A stretch of DNA of 64,000 nt from Citrobacter freundii. GTDB lineage: Bacteria; Bacteroidota; Bacteroidia; Chitinophagales; Chitinophagaceae. The translations under genes and the position numbers were made by a program. Where the stretch lies: assembly GCA_003243445.1 (NCBI GenBank), contig QFQQ01000014.1, forward strand, positions 46,172-110,171, given 5' to 3'. Under the pieces are notes generated by a model that saw nothing but the letters and a program-made list of their open reading frames with translations, did no database searches and was not told where the DNA came from. Positions 49,638-59,283 of the stretch are shown here, one piece after another. Every line of letters starts with the position of its first letter. Positions within the stretch are counted from its first letter, which is position 1.

Positions 49638-50405
49638 TCACACACTAAAACCAAGTTTGATCTTATACCTATATCGTTCTCCAAACTGCTGTTCCAGTTT
49701 CAACACTTCTTTTGTCTTCTTACTAACCCAGAATACTTCTTTGTTATTCTGGCTGGTGTGTGTTAACAACCAGCAATCGATCTCCTGGTTATCATACCCG
49801 GTAAGTTTTGCGCTGCCGGTAACAGTATAGGCCTGCAGTTCAGGCGCGGTGAAGCCGGGATCATAAAAGTTGATCATGAATGTTCTTCCTTCTTTGTAAG
49901 GAAGTATCGGAAAAACTTCAAGATCCAGATGCCAGTTCAGTACGTATTCATTCGAAGCCTGCCGAAATGCCTGGAGCGTTTGTTTTTTGATGCGGGCAGT
50001 ATCCGCATCCGTCAGCAATGTGTCTTTAACAAAACCTTCCTTCTTCAGGAAATCGAATTTCGTATTGGTACGACCAACCCATTCGCTCTGCTGGAAAAAA
50101 GGGGCGAAGGTTTTTTCATCGCAAACAGAATACACTTTGTGGACAATCTTTGTATTGTCTTCCCATTCCTGTGTGACGGCAATTGCCTTCTTGCCCTGGT
50201 AGTCGATATGATCGACCGTACGATTCCAGAGCTGGTAATTGGTGCGGCTGCTGTCTTTCCCAAGTCTGAAATAAACAAGGTACCGGTTTGTGCCCTTTTT
50301 GAGTACTTTGGTATTGACCATGTCCGGCGTGATCTTTACGGTATCCTGTTGACCGGATGCCGCAGACCCGAGCAACAGAGAAGTTATAGCCAGTAAAATT
50401 TTCAT
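49638..50405 (-). CDS. Exported DUF3108-like protein
   Basis: 255 residues with a signal peptide (MKILLAITSLLLGSAASGQQ). The body is beta-rich with repeated strand patterns (RYLVYFRLGKDSSRTNYQLWNRTVDHIDYQGKK, AYTVTGSAKLTGYDNQEIDCWLLTH, EVFWVSKKTKEVLKLEQQF). The terminal pattern, a readout of conversion and a W-x-SKKT-x-EVLK stretch, is typical of DUF3108-like periplasmic proteins. Function is unknown, and the assignment is by overall pattern only. Confidence 0.75.
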   Translation of the reverse strand: MKILLAITSLLLGSAASGQQDTVKITPDMVNTKVLKKGTNRYLVYFRLGKDSSRTNYQLWNRTVDHIDYQGKKAIAVTQEWEDNTKIVHKVYSVCDEKTFAPFFQQSEWVGRTNTKFDFLKKEGFVKDTLLTDADTARIKKQTLQAFRQASNEYVLNWHLDLEVFPILPYKEGRTFMINFYDPGFTAPELQAYTVTGSAKLTGYDNQEIDCWLLTHTSQNNKEVFWVSKKTKEVLKLEQQFGERYRYKIKLGFSV

Positions 50406-50598
50406 TTGATAGTTGTATATGATTAATAATGATTTTGCGAAGCAACACTAATTGTCGTGATCTTAAGATCATTAGCTTCCGAAGCGTGCGATTTGAGGTG
50501 TGAACTGTTTAAAATCCGGGGTGTCTGTAACGGATGAGCCGTGCAAGACGGATATATTTTTTTGTAACTTCCTGTGCACTTCATCTAACTATTCGCTT

Positions 50599-50979
50599 AT
50601 GTCTTTAAAATTCTCCCGCAGAAAAACATTGCTGATCATCAGCGGCCTGTCGATCGCTGCGCTTGCCCTTATGGCGTTGAAACCATTACCGCGACCCACG
50701 CGCGAGAACTGCCGGCACCAATCGGGCAATGTCATAAAAATTGAAGTGGGCGAAGGGCATGGTGATATTGTGATCAGCCTCCAGGGAGATGATCATAATT
50801 ATTATATCAATCGGGGGCAGGAGCGAGGTCTTTCCATTAATTGCCTCACCGCCAAACTGCAAAACAGGAAGATTGAATTGCTGACCATCAAACACTGGAC
50901 GCCGTTGGATCCATCATCTAAAACACGGCATGTTGCAAGGATCGAATGTGATGGGGAGGAGATATATTCGGAGTTGTGA
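50599..50979 (+). CDS. Small membrane-anchored protein, unknown
   Basis: 126 residues from the ATG of MSLKFSRRK; an upstream extension in the same frame is not used. One N-terminal helix (TLLIISGLSIAALALMAL) follows a basic start. The periplasmic part (KIEVGEGHGDIVISLQGDDHNYYINRG, LTIKHWTPLDPSSKTRHVARIECDGEEIYSEL) looks like a small beta domain with OB-like character. No family was recognised. Confidence 0.75.
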   Translation: MSLKFSRRKTLLIISGLSIAALALMALKPLPRPTRENCRHQSGNVIKIEVGEGHGDIVISLQGDDHNYYINRGQERGLSINCLTAKLQNRKIELLTIKHWTPLDPSSKTRHVARIECDGEEIYSEL

Positions 50980-50984
50980 GGTTG

Positions 50985-51045
50985 GGAGTTCCGGAAGTTT
51001 CAAAAGGTTTGAGAGGTTTGAAAGGTTTGAGGAGTTTGAAATGTG
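50985..51045 (+). repeat. GGTTTGAGA minisatellite
   Basis: About six imperfect nine-base units (GTTCCGGAA, GTTTCAAAA, GGTTTGAGA, GGTTTGAAA), similar to 45607-45690. Confidence 0.8.
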
Positions 51046-51100
51046 TTCTTTGATAAAGAATGATTGGTCTCTGAAGGTTATGCGTTATAGGACCACGATC

Positions 51101-51144
51101 GCGGATTCTTCACCTACAATTTTAATTGTGGGTGAAGAATCCGC
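51101..51144. terminator. Long hairpin between convergent genes
   Basis: 21-base arms from GCGGATTCTTCACC to GGTGAAGAATCCGC with one wobble pair and a two-base loop. It lies 25 bases beyond the leftward kinase gene. There is no long T run, but it is the only terminator candidate for both genes. Confidence 0.65.
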
Positions 51145-51168
51145 TGTTATAAAACCACCGAACCCCTG

Positions 51169-52434
51169 CTAAACATCCTCACCAACAGCCTGCTTCTCCG
51201 GCAGCGTGATGATAAAACTTGCACCATTTCCCACTTCGCTTTCAGCGCGGATCGTTCCGTTATGTTTATCTACGATCTTTTTACAGATAGATAACCCGAT
51301 CCCTGATCCTTCAAAATCGTGATAGCTATGCAGGCGTTTGAATACACGGAAAATATCGCCTGCATATTGCGGATCGAAGCCAATGCCATTATCGCTCACT
51401 GCGATCTCGTAAGAGGGCGCATTGCCCTCGGGATCATCGATCTTTTTGGAAGAGATCGTTACACGCGGTGATTCATCAGGTTTGCGGAACTTCAGCGCAT
51501 TGCTGATCAGGTTATAAAACAATTGCCTGATCAGGCTTGGAATCGCGCAGATCGTTGGCAGATCATCTGAATGAACGACGGCCTTACTCTTCTCGATTTT
51601 GATCTCCAATTCTATGAGCGCTTCCTTTACCAGTTCATTCAGATCAACCATTTTAAAATCCGAAGAACTGGCCGAGTGACGCGAAAAGCTGAGCAGGTCA
51701 TTGATCAGCGATTGCATACGCTGGGATGAACTGATGATCTTCCTGAAATATTTCTCCGTTTCCTCATCCTGTTTCTGCGTCATCAGGATTCTATCACTGA
51801 ATACCTGGATCTTCCTGAGCGGCTCCTGCAAGTCATGCGAAGCAACATAGGCGAACTGATCCAGTTCTTCATTGATCTCTTTTAATTGCAGATTATTCTC
51901 CACCAATCTTGCATTCAGCAGACGGACCTTTTCTTCTGACGCTTTCCGTTCCTCAATTTCTTTCTGAAGAGAACGGTTGGCTGAAAGCAGTTTTTGCTCA
52001 TGCAGCATCAACTGGTAATTCTTTCTGTAAAGTTCCACAAACACGCCTACTTTCACCCGCAACAGATCCGGATTGATGGGTTTGTAGATATAGTCAACAC
52101 CACCTGAGCGATATCCTTTAAATATAATGTCTTCATCGTAATCATGTGCAGTAATAAAGATGATAGGAATATCTTTCAGCTTATCTCTTTCATAGATGAT
52201 CGTGGCGGTTTCGAAGCCATTGAGATCAGGCATCTGCACGTCCATCAGGATCAGAGAAAAGTCGTGTTGCTGCAATAATATTTTTAAAGCCGCTCTTCCT
52301 GAATTCGCTTTAACGATCGTATAATTATCTTTTTCCAGGATTGCTTCGATGGAGAAAAGATTGTCTTCACGATCATCTACCACGAGAATTTTTATATCAG
52401 ACTTAGGCGGGTGTTTGGCATTGGGCTTCATCAT
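51169..52434 (-). CDS. Response regulator-histidine kinase (REC-HisKA-HATPase)
   Basis: 421 residues. An N-terminal receiver (about 12-130) has phosphoacceptor Asp65 (LILMDVQMPD) and Lys in YIYKPI. A coiled coil (about 130-190) leads to the kinase core with His200 (ASHDLQEPLRK), an N box (FYNLISNALKF), DNGIGFD and GSGIGLSICKKI. There are no membrane segments. This layout receives phosphate and controls a second His, so it works as a relay kinase. The upstream poly-HAMP kinase gene ends three bases before this start, so both are cotranscribed and the REC domain is the natural target of the large kinase. Confidence 0.95.
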   Translation of the reverse strand: MMKPNAKHPPKSDIKILVVDDREDNLFSIEAILEKDNYTIVKANSGRAALKILLQQHDFSLILMDVQMPDLNGFETATIIYERDKLKDIPIIFITAHDYDEDIIFKGYRSGGVDYIYKPINPDLLRVKVGVFVELYRKNYQLMLHEQKLLSANRSLQKEIEERKASEEKVRLLNARLVENNLQLKEINEELDQFAYVASHDLQEPLRKIQVFSDRILMTQKQDEETEKYFRKIISSSQRMQSLINDLLSFSRHSASSSDFKMVDLNELVKEALIELEIKIEKSKAVVHSDDLPTICAIPSLIRQLFYNLISNALKFRKPDESPRVTISSKKIDDPEGNAPSYEIAVSDNGIGFDPQYAGDIFRVFKRLHSYHDFEGSGIGLSICKKIVDKHNGTIRAESEVGNGASFIITLPEKQAVGEDV

Positions 52435-52437
52435 TTA

Positions 52438-55400
52438 TTATTTATAGAGCCAGATACGCATCAAAGAAAGCAACTGATCTATTTTAACTGGTTTTGTAAT
52501 ATAATCAGACGCACCTGCTTCAATACATTTTTCCCTGTCTCCTTTCATCGCCTTTGCTGTTACGGCAATGATAGGAAGACTGGTGTTCTTATGCTCCCGT
52601 CTGATTTTTTGCGTTGTTTCATATCCATCCATTTCAGGCATCATGATATCCATCAATACGATATCGATATCATTGTTGTCTTCAAGGATCCGCATGGCTT
52701 CCTGCCCGCTTTCTGCGGTAATGGTATTGATATTGTATCTTTCAAACGCCGTTGTTAATGCAAAAAGATTACGTACATCATCATCCACTACCAGTACTTT
52801 CTTACGTGTCAGTACATCGTTCTTCGAACGGAGATTTTCGATCAGTTTCTGCTGTTCCGGCATCAGTTTTTTGTGGTCTATGTGTAGCAGCAGAACGACT
52901 TCATCAAGTAGCAGATCAAGCGAGTTGACATCCTTCAGTAAAATCCTGCTTGAGTATTGTTTCAACTGCGTTCTTTCTTTTGAGGAGAAATCTCGTGCTG
53001 AATAGATCAGTACCGGTTGTGTCTTGCGGATGCCTGCAATCTCTGTCACCAGTTCAAGGCCACCGATATCAGGTAACATATAATCGACGATGATTCCATC
53101 ATAGGTATTGTCCTTCACTTTTTCCAGCGCCTGTGTTCCCGAACCAACAACGTCGATCGTGATACCGTTATTGTCAAGTATGCGGGCAATGCGTGATGAA
53201 TCGAGTTCATTGTCTTCCACCACGAGCAGACGTTTTTGTTCCTCCCGACCAAACGAAGCAATATCGTTGAACAGATGATCCAGCGCTTCTGATTTCAATG
53301 GTTTCAGATGGAAACTTTTTGCACCGCGATGCATCGCAAGCAATCTGTTCTCTTCACCGGAAATAAGATGCACAGGAATATGCCGGAGTGTGATATCGTT
53401 TTTAAACAGATCAAGTATTCTCCAGCCGCTTGCATCCGGCAATTTCACATCGAGTGTGATCGCGATCGGGCTGTACTTGTTTACCAGGTCGAATACATGA
53501 CCAAAGCTTGTGGCGATCACTACCTTCAATCCCATCTCATGTGCCTTCTCGATCATGATCTTGCCGAAGCGAAGATCATCTTCTATCACCAGCACCACGC
53601 GATCGCCTGTGGTAACATTGGTACGATCATCACCTGTTTCATTGATGATCTCGTTCATCGCATCAAGATCTTTGGTTTCATTCACCTTGATCGTGGGAAC
53701 GGAATGTATCAGGTCAGTTGTTGCTGTTGCGTCGGCAAGCTTGTATTCGCTCACCTGCAAGCTGCTTTGTTTTTCGCGTTTAGTGATCGTAACAGGGTTG
53801 TAATCGATAGGAAGATAGAGCGTAAATGTACTGCCTTGTCCTGCTTCGCTTTCCAGTTCGATGGAACCACCGAGGAGATCTGCCAGACCACGGCTGATAG
53901 ACAGGCCAAGACCCGTACCGCCATATTTCCGGCTGGTGGAGCCTTCCGCCTGCTGGAACGCTTCGAAGATGATGTTCTGCTTGTCTTTGCTGATACCGAT
54001 ACCCGTATCCTGGATCTCAAAAGCGACGACCTTTCTCGCATTTTCCAGGTTCGGATTGATGAGTCTCCAGCGGCGATCCTTCGATTCGTAGATCCTGAAA
54101 CGGACTTCACCTTTCTCTGTAAACTTGAAGGCGTTGGAGAGAAGGTTTTTAAGGATCTGGTTAAGACGCTGCGCATCCGTTTCAAGATTAGCCGGCAGAT
54201 GTTCATCCAGTTCAATTTTGAAACGAAGATTCTTATTCTCGGAAATGTGTTTGAAGGTTGTTTCTACAAAGTTCATAATATCGCGGAAGGCGAGGTTGGT
54301 GAAGTCTGTAGAGATATAACCGGATTCGATCTTCGAAAGATCGAGAATATCGTTGATCAGCTGGATCAGGTCATCACCACAACTGTGAATGGTCTTCGCA
54401 TAGCTGACCTGTTTGTCTGAAAGATTGCCTTCATGATTTTCGTAAAGCTGCTGTGCAAGGATCAGCAGCGAGTTCAATGGCGTACGCAACTCATGCGACA
54501 TGTTCGCAAGGAACTCCGATTTATACTTGGAAGTAAGCTGCAACTGTTCTGCTTTTTCTTCCAGTGATAATCTCGCTTCTTCCACTTCCTTGTTCTTCGC
54601 TTCCACTTCTTCTTTTTGCTTCGCAAGAAGGTGTGCTTTATCCTGCAATTCTTCGTTCGTTCTTCTCAACTCGTCGGTGAGTGATTGTGATTGTTCCAGC
54701 AGGCTTTCCGTTCTTGTATTCGCTTCGATCGTATTCAATACGATACCGATACTTTCGGTCAACTGGCTTAAGAAGTCAAGGTGCGTTTCACTGAACGTAT
54801 CAAACGATGCAAGTTCAATTACCGCTTTGATCTCTTTTTCAAACAATACCGGAAGAACGATCAGGTTGACAGGGGAGGCCTTGCCTAATCCTGATCCGAT
54901 CTTAATATAGTTCTTTGGAATGTTGGTAAGAAGTATCCTTTCTTTTTCTATGGCAACCTGTCCAACCAGTCCTTCTCCTAATGCGAACTCACGTGAAGAC
55001 TCCACTTCTTCACCAAACGCATAGGCAGCAAATAGTTTGAGTGATTGATTTTTCGTGGCTTCATTTTGAGAAAGGATATAGAACATACCTTTCTGTGCAT
55101 TCACCACCTGTGCCAATTCAGAGAGAATTCTTCGTGTTACCGTGTTCAGGTCTTTCTGACCTTGCAGCATCTGCGTGAACTTTGCAAGGTTTGATTTCAG
55201 CCAATCCTGTTCCTGGTTACGTAATGTTGTCTGCTTCAGGTTCGCGATCATCTGGTTGATGGTATCTTTCAATTCTTCCACCTCACCCTTCGCCTGTACA
55301 AGGATCATCTGCGTAAGGTCACCTTTTGTTACCGCAGAAGCTACTTCAGAGATAGAACGTACCTGTGTGGTCAGGTTTTCCGCGAGCTGGTTCACGTTTT

Positions 55401-58400
55401 CCGTCAGGTTCTTCCAGATACCGGATGCACCAGGTACGTTTGCCTGTCCACCAAGTCTTCCTTCCACACCCACTTCACGGGCAACGGTGGTTACCTGGTC
55501 GGCAAATACCGCCAGCGTATCGATCATTTCATTGATCGTATCGATCAGCTGAGCCACCTCACCACGTGACACGATCGAAAGTTTTTGTTTCAGGTTACCG
55601 GTTGCCACCGCGGTTACTACTTTCGCGATACCACGCACCTGGTTGGTCAGGTTGGAGGCCATCATATTCACAGAGTCGGTCAGATCTTTCCATGTACCGG
55701 CCACACCCTGTACCTCTGCCTGACCACCGAGTTTACCGTCGGTACCTACTTCACGCGCCACGCGCGTCACCTCATATGCGAAAGAGTTGAGCTGATCCAC
55801 CATGGTATTGATCGTGTTCTTCAGATCAAAGATCTCACCCTTTACGTCGATGGTTACTTTCTTGGTAAGGTCACCGGATGCCACCGCTTTGGTTACTTCG
55901 GCGATATTACGCACCTGGTCGGTAAGGTTACCCGTCATCTGGTTTACGGAGTCGGTCAGGTCTTTCCATGTACCGGCAACGCCTGGTACGAATGCCTGTC
56001 CACCGAGTTTACCATCGGTACCCACCTCACGCGCCACACGCGTTACTTCCGATGCGAAGGCACGAAGCTGATCCACCATCGTGTTCAGCGTTTCTTTCAG
56101 TTGAAGGATCTCACCGCGTACGTCCACGGTGATCTTTCTCGACATATCACCATTTGCCACGGCGATCGCCACTTCGGCGATATTACGCACCTGGTTGGTA
56201 AGGTTGGATGCCATCTGGTTCACGGAATCGGTCAGATCTTTCCAGGTACCAGCCACACCGGGTACGTTTGCCTGACCACCAAGTTTACCTTCGGTACCCA
56301 CCTCACGCGCCACACGCGTTACTTCCGATGCGAACCCGCGAAGCTGTTCCACCATCGTGTTGATCGTATTCTTCAACTCAAGGATCTCACCTTTTACATC
56401 CACTTCGATCTTACGCGACAAGTCACCGTTTGCCACGGCAGTTGTTACTTCCGCAATATTACGCACCTGTGAAGTAAGGTTCGATGCCATCTTATTTACA
56501 GAGTCGGTCAAGTCTTTCCAAAGACCTTCCACACCGGGCACATCTGCCTGACCACCGAGCTGTCCTTCCGAACCCACTTCACGCGCCACACGGAATACTT
56601 CGGAACCGAATGAGTTAAGCTGATCCACCATGGTGTTGATCGTATTCTTCAACTCAAGGATCTCACCTTTTACGTCCACGGTGATCTTACGGGAAAGATC
56701 ACCTTTTGCTACTGCCGTTGTTACTTCGGCGATATTCCGTACCTGTGCGGTCAGGTTGGAACCCATCTGGTTTACGGAGTCAGTTAAGTCTTTCCACGTA
56801 CCACCCACACCCTGTACTTTTGCCTGGCCGCCGAGTTTACCTTCGGTACCTACTTCCAGCGCCACCCGTGTTACTTCGGATGCGAATGAGTTGAGCTGAT
56901 CCACCATCGTATTGATCGTGTTCTTCAACTCAAGGATCTCACCGGCCACATTCACCGTAATTTTTTTGGAAAGGTCACCCGTTGCCACCGCAGTAGTTAC
57001 GTCAGCGATGTTACGCACCTGTGCGGTCAGATTGGAGGCCATCTGGTTTACTGACTCTGTTAAGTCTTTCCATGTACCGCCTACGTCCTGCACTTTTGCC
57101 TGACCACCGAGTTTACCTTCGGTACCTACTTCCAATGCCACACGCGTTACTTCGGATGCGAATGAGTTGAGCTGATCCACCATTGTATTGATGGTGTTCT
57201 TCAATTCAAGGATCTCACCTTTTACATCCACCGTGATCTTTCTGGAAAGGTCACCTCTTGCTACCGCGGTGGTTACTTCAGCGATGTTCCGCACCTGTGC
57301 GGTAAGGTTTGATCCCATCTGGTTTACGGAGTCGGTCAGATCTTTCCATACACCTCCAATTCCTTTTACGGTTGCCTGGCCACCGAGTTTACCTTCGGAA
57401 CCAACTTCCCTTGCCACACGCGTTACTTCCGCGGAGAAGGAGTTAAGCTGGTCCACCATCGTATTGATCGTATTCTTTAATTCAAGGATCTCACCTTTTA
57501 CGTCCACCGTGATTTTTCTTGACAGATCACCTCTTGCTACCGCAGTTGTTACTTCCGCAATGTTCCGCACCTGTCCGGTAAGGTTGGAAGCCATCTGGTT
57601 CACGGAGTCGGTCAGGTCTTTCCAGGTACCGGCGACACCTTTTACTTCAGCCTGTCCACCAAGTTTACCATCGGTACCTACCTCACGCGCCACACGCGTT
57701 ACTTCGGAAGAGAAGGAGTTGAGCTGATCCACCATCGTATTGATGGTGTTTTTTAATTCGAGGATCTCACCCTGTACATCCACCGTGATCTTTTTACGCA
57801 GATCGCCTTTTGCCACGGCAGTTGTTACTTCGGCAATATTACGTACCTGTGCGGTAAGGTTACCGGCCATCTGGTTCACCGAGTCCGTTAAGTCTTTCCA
57901 TACACCCGCCACACCTTTTACTTTCGCCTGTCCACCGAGTTTACCTTCGGAACCTACTTCACGCGCCACACGCGTTACCTCCATGGAAAAGAGGTTCAGC
58001 TGTTTCACCATGTCGTTCACCTCTGCAGCGATCTTGGCAAACTCACCTTGCAGCACGTGTTCACCGATCTTGAGCGGCATCTCTTGTGAAAGATTTCCCT
58101 TTGCCACGGAGCTGATCACGTGTGCGATCTCAATCGTTGGATGCACAAGATCCGAGATCAGGGTATTGATGGCCGCAACGCTGGTCGCCCATGAGCCACG
58201 TGCAGAACGGGGAAGTTCAACGCGGTGATTCAGATGCCCCTGTTTACCGATCGTGTTTCTCGCCAGTGTTAGTTCTTCAACCAGTGCTTCATTTAATGAA
58301 ATAATTTCATTTAATGTATCGCAGATCTTACCGCTCATACCAACCTGGTCGATGGGCATACGGACGCTGAAGTTGCCGGCACGTACTTCTGCGAGTACCT

Positions 58401-58575
58401 TCAGCAGTTCGCGTTCATCCAGTTCATCAGTTAATGCTTGCTGATAATGTATTTCGTCTGATACTTTTTTAGTGCGGGACTTGCGATTTACGGTATCGTT
58501 ACCGTTCGCTGATGGTTTTTCCGGGGCAATAGCATCCGGCGCAGCCGAAGGCAGTGAGTTTGGTTTTTTTTTCAT
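52438..58575 (-). CDS. Giant cytosolic poly-HAMP hybrid histidine kinase with three receivers
   Basis: 2045 residues, no signal peptide or membrane segment. Residues about 50-196 hold two divergent HAMP-like units. Ten tandem units of 92 residues (about 196-1116) follow, each a HAMP pair with VTRVAREVGT-x-GKLGGQA, WKDLTDSVNQMASNL, NIAEVTTAVA-x-GDLS and LKNTINTMVDQLNSF. Next are a GAF domain (about 1140-1288), a coiled coil, a HisKA with His1361 (NMSHELRTPL), a HATPase (about 1470-1600, GGTGLGLSISRGL) and three receivers with Asp1709, Asp1831 and Asp1976. The plan recalls fungal group III (Nik1/Os-1) osmosensing kinases but has many more HAMP units. It probably senses a cytosolic or osmotic cue. 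Confidence 0.96.
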   Translation of the reverse strand: MKKKPNSLPSAAPDAIAPEKPSANGNDTVNRKSRTKKVSDEIHYQQALTDELDERELLKVLAEVRAGNFSVRMPIDQVGMSGKICDTLNEIISLNEALVEELTLARNTIGKQGHLNHRVELPRSARGSWATSVAAINTLISDLVHPTIEIAHVISSVAKGNLSQEMPLKIGEHVLQGEFAKIAAEVNDMVKQLNLFSMEVTRVAREVGSEGKLGGQAKVKGVAGVWKDLTDSVNQMAGNLTAQVRNIAEVTTAVAKGDLRKKITVDVQGEILELKNTINTMVDQLNSFSSEVTRVAREVGTDGKLGGQAEVKGVAGTWKDLTDSVNQMASNLTGQVRNIAEVTTAVARGDLSRKITVDVKGEILELKNTINTMVDQLNSFSAEVTRVAREVGSEGKLGGQATVKGIGGVWKDLTDSVNQMGSNLTAQVRNIAEVTTAVARGDLSRKITVDVKGEILELKNTINTMVDQLNSFASEVTRVALEVGTEGKLGGQAKVQDVGGTWKDLTESVNQMASNLTAQVRNIADVTTAVATGDLSKKITVNVAGEILELKNTINTMVDQLNSFASEVTRVALEVGTEGKLGGQAKVQGVGGTWKDLTDSVNQMGSNLTAQVRNIAEVTTAVAKGDLSRKITVDVKGEILELKNTINTMVDQLNSFGSEVFRVAREVGSEGQLGGQADVPGVEGLWKDLTDSVNKMASNLTSQVRNIAEVTTAVANGDLSRKIEVDVKGEILELKNTINTMVEQLRGFASEVTRVAREVGTEGKLGGQANVPGVAGTWKDLTDSVNQMASNLTNQVRNIAEVAIAVANGDMSRKITVDVRGEILQLKETLNTMVDQLRAFASEVTRVAREVGTDGKLGGQAFVPGVAGTWKDLTDSVNQMTGNLTDQVRNIAEVTKAVASGDLTKKVTIDVKGEIFDLKNTINTMVDQLNSFAYEVTRVAREVGTDGKLGGQAEVQGVAGTWKDLTDSVNMMASNLTNQVRGIAKVVTAVATGNLKQKLSIVSRGEVAQLIDTINEMIDTLAVFADQVTTVAREVGVEGRLGGQANVPGASGIWKNLTENVNQLAENLTTQVRSISEVASAVTKGDLTQMILVQAKGEVEELKDTINQMIANLKQTTLRNQEQDWLKSNLAKFTQMLQGQKDLNTVTRRILSELAQVVNAQKGMFYILSQNEATKNQSLKLFAAYAFGEEVESSREFALGEGLVGQVAIEKERILLTNIPKNYIKIGSGLGKASPVNLIVLPVLFEKEIKAVIELASFDTFSETHLDFLSQLTESIGIVLNTIEANTRTESLLEQSQSLTDELRRTNEELQDKAHLLAKQKEEVEAKNKEVEEARLSLEEKAEQLQLTSKYKSEFLANMSHELRTPLNSLLILAQQLYENHEGNLSDKQVSYAKTIHSCGDDLIQLINDILDLSKIESGYISTDFTNLAFRDIMNFVETTFKHISENKNLRFKIELDEHLPANLETDAQRLNQILKNLLSNAFKFTEKGEVRFRIYESKDRRWRLINPNLENARKVVAFEIQDTGIGISKDKQNIIFEAFQQAEGSTSRKYGGTGLGLSISRGLADLLGGSIELESEAGQGSTFTLYLPIDYNPVTITKREKQSSLQVSEYKLADATATTDLIHSVPTIKVNETKDLDAMNEIINETGDDRTNVTTGDRVVLVIEDDLRFGKIMIEKAHEMGLKVVIATSFGHVFDLVNKYSPIAITLDVKLPDASGWRILDLFKNDITLRHIPVHLISGEENRLLAMHRGAKSFHLKPLKSEALDHLFNDIASFGREEQKRLLVVEDNELDSSRIARILDNNGITIDVVGSGTQALEKVKDNTYDGIIVDYMLPDIGGLELVTEIAGIRKTQPVLIYSARDFSSKERTQLKQYSSRILLKDVNSLDLLLDEVVLLLHIDHKKLMPEQQKLIENLRSKNDVLTRKKVLVVDDDVRNLFALTTAFERYNINTITAESGQEAMRILEDNNDIDIVLMDIMMPEMDGYETTQKIRREHKNTSLPIIAVTAKAMKGDREKCIEAGASDYITKPVKIDQLLSLMRIWLYK
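55227..57990 (-). repeat. 276-base coding repeats, ten copies (poly-HAMP)
   Basis: The DNA repeats of the HAMP pairs are highly alike: the antisense of GGCAAACTCGGTGG-type and ATTAACACGATG-type stretches recurs every 276 bases. The similarity at DNA level implies recent duplication or ongoing gene conversion and recombination-driven copy-number change. The antisense strand also stays open over long distances because of the repeat. Confidence 0.92.
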
Positions 58576-58685
58576 CCGGGTTTATTTCGGTTATGGAATT
58601 TTTATGCTATAAAAATTTTGAAGAGCGGGATCAAAGGGACTTAAATAATTCATAACTTTCGCAACCTTAAGAATTATAAAAAACT

Positions 58686-59105
58686 GTGCCAATAACAACC
58701 GGAACTAACAACCGATCGATCATTTTCGGCGAGGATGACATTGATGACATTGATCTTTTAAAGGAAACATTTTCCGTAGTAGACAATTCATTTTCCCTTT
58801 TATTTATAGACAAAGGACGTAAACTGATCAATACGCTGGAAGCGCTGCCTGATAATGAATTGCCCTGTCTGCTTGTGCTCGACTACAATATGCCGGAGCT
58901 CAATGGTGCCGAGATCCTCACCGAGCTCAGCAAACATGAACGTTACGCACCCATCCCGAAGATCATCTGGAGTACCTCCGGGTCAGAAACCTATAAGAAG
59001 AAATGCTTAGATCTCGGGGCTGTTGACTACGTGATTAAACCGCTGAATGTGAAAGATTATATGGAGACGGTAAAGTATATGCTGTCTCATTGCGGAAGGT
59101 TATAA
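58686..59105 (+). CDS. Stand-alone response regulator receiver
   Basis: 139 residues from GTG. A single receiver: acidic pocket EDDIDD (16-21), phosphoacceptor Asp66 (LVLDYNMPELNG), the conserved Ser in WSTSGS and Lys in YVIKPL. There is no output domain. It is of the type seen next to bacteriophytochrome-like and hybrid kinases, and it probably shuttles phosphate between the kinases of this cluster. It is divergent from the poly-HAMP gene over 110 bases. Confidence 0.93.
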   Translation: MPITTGTNNRSIIFGEDDIDDIDLLKETFSVVDNSFSLLFIDKGRKLINTLEALPDNELPCLLVLDYNMPELNGAEILTELSKHERYAPIPKIIWSTSGSETYKKKCLDLGAVDYVIKPLNVKDYMETVKYMLSHCGRL

Positions 59106-59109
59106 CGCT

Positions 59110-59283
59110 GATTCTATAACGCGAATTACACGGATTTCGCGAGTTACACGGATTTCGTGGATTGCACAAATGCCACTCTATAATCCTTCCTGTAATCATA
59201 GCCGGGCTATTGCAATTGCATAAAGTTATCTCCTTATAAGACATTAATTCGCGAAATCCGCGTATCCAAATCCGCGTATCAGA
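59110..59283. repeat. ACGCGAATTACACGGATTTCG repeats, inverted pair
   Basis: Forward units at 59114-59166 and inverted units (AATTCGCGAAATCCGCGTATC, AAATCCGCGTATC) at 59249-59282 lie between two convergent receiver genes. They belong to the dispersed 11-base family. Confidence 0.7.

Noticed and set aside
53308..54420. 370-codon open frame antisense to the poly-HAMP kinase
   Set aside because: It lies wholly opposite a clear kinase/receiver coding sequence and has no recognisable domain; its length follows from the codon use of the opposite strand.
55585..56472. 295-codon antisense frame with internal repeats
   Set aside because: The repeats are the mirror of the HAMP units on the real strand; once one unit lacks stops, all copies do.
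55227..57990. Possible CRISPR-like regular repeats
   Set aside because: The period is 276 bases with no unique spacers, and the sequence encodes HAMP domains.
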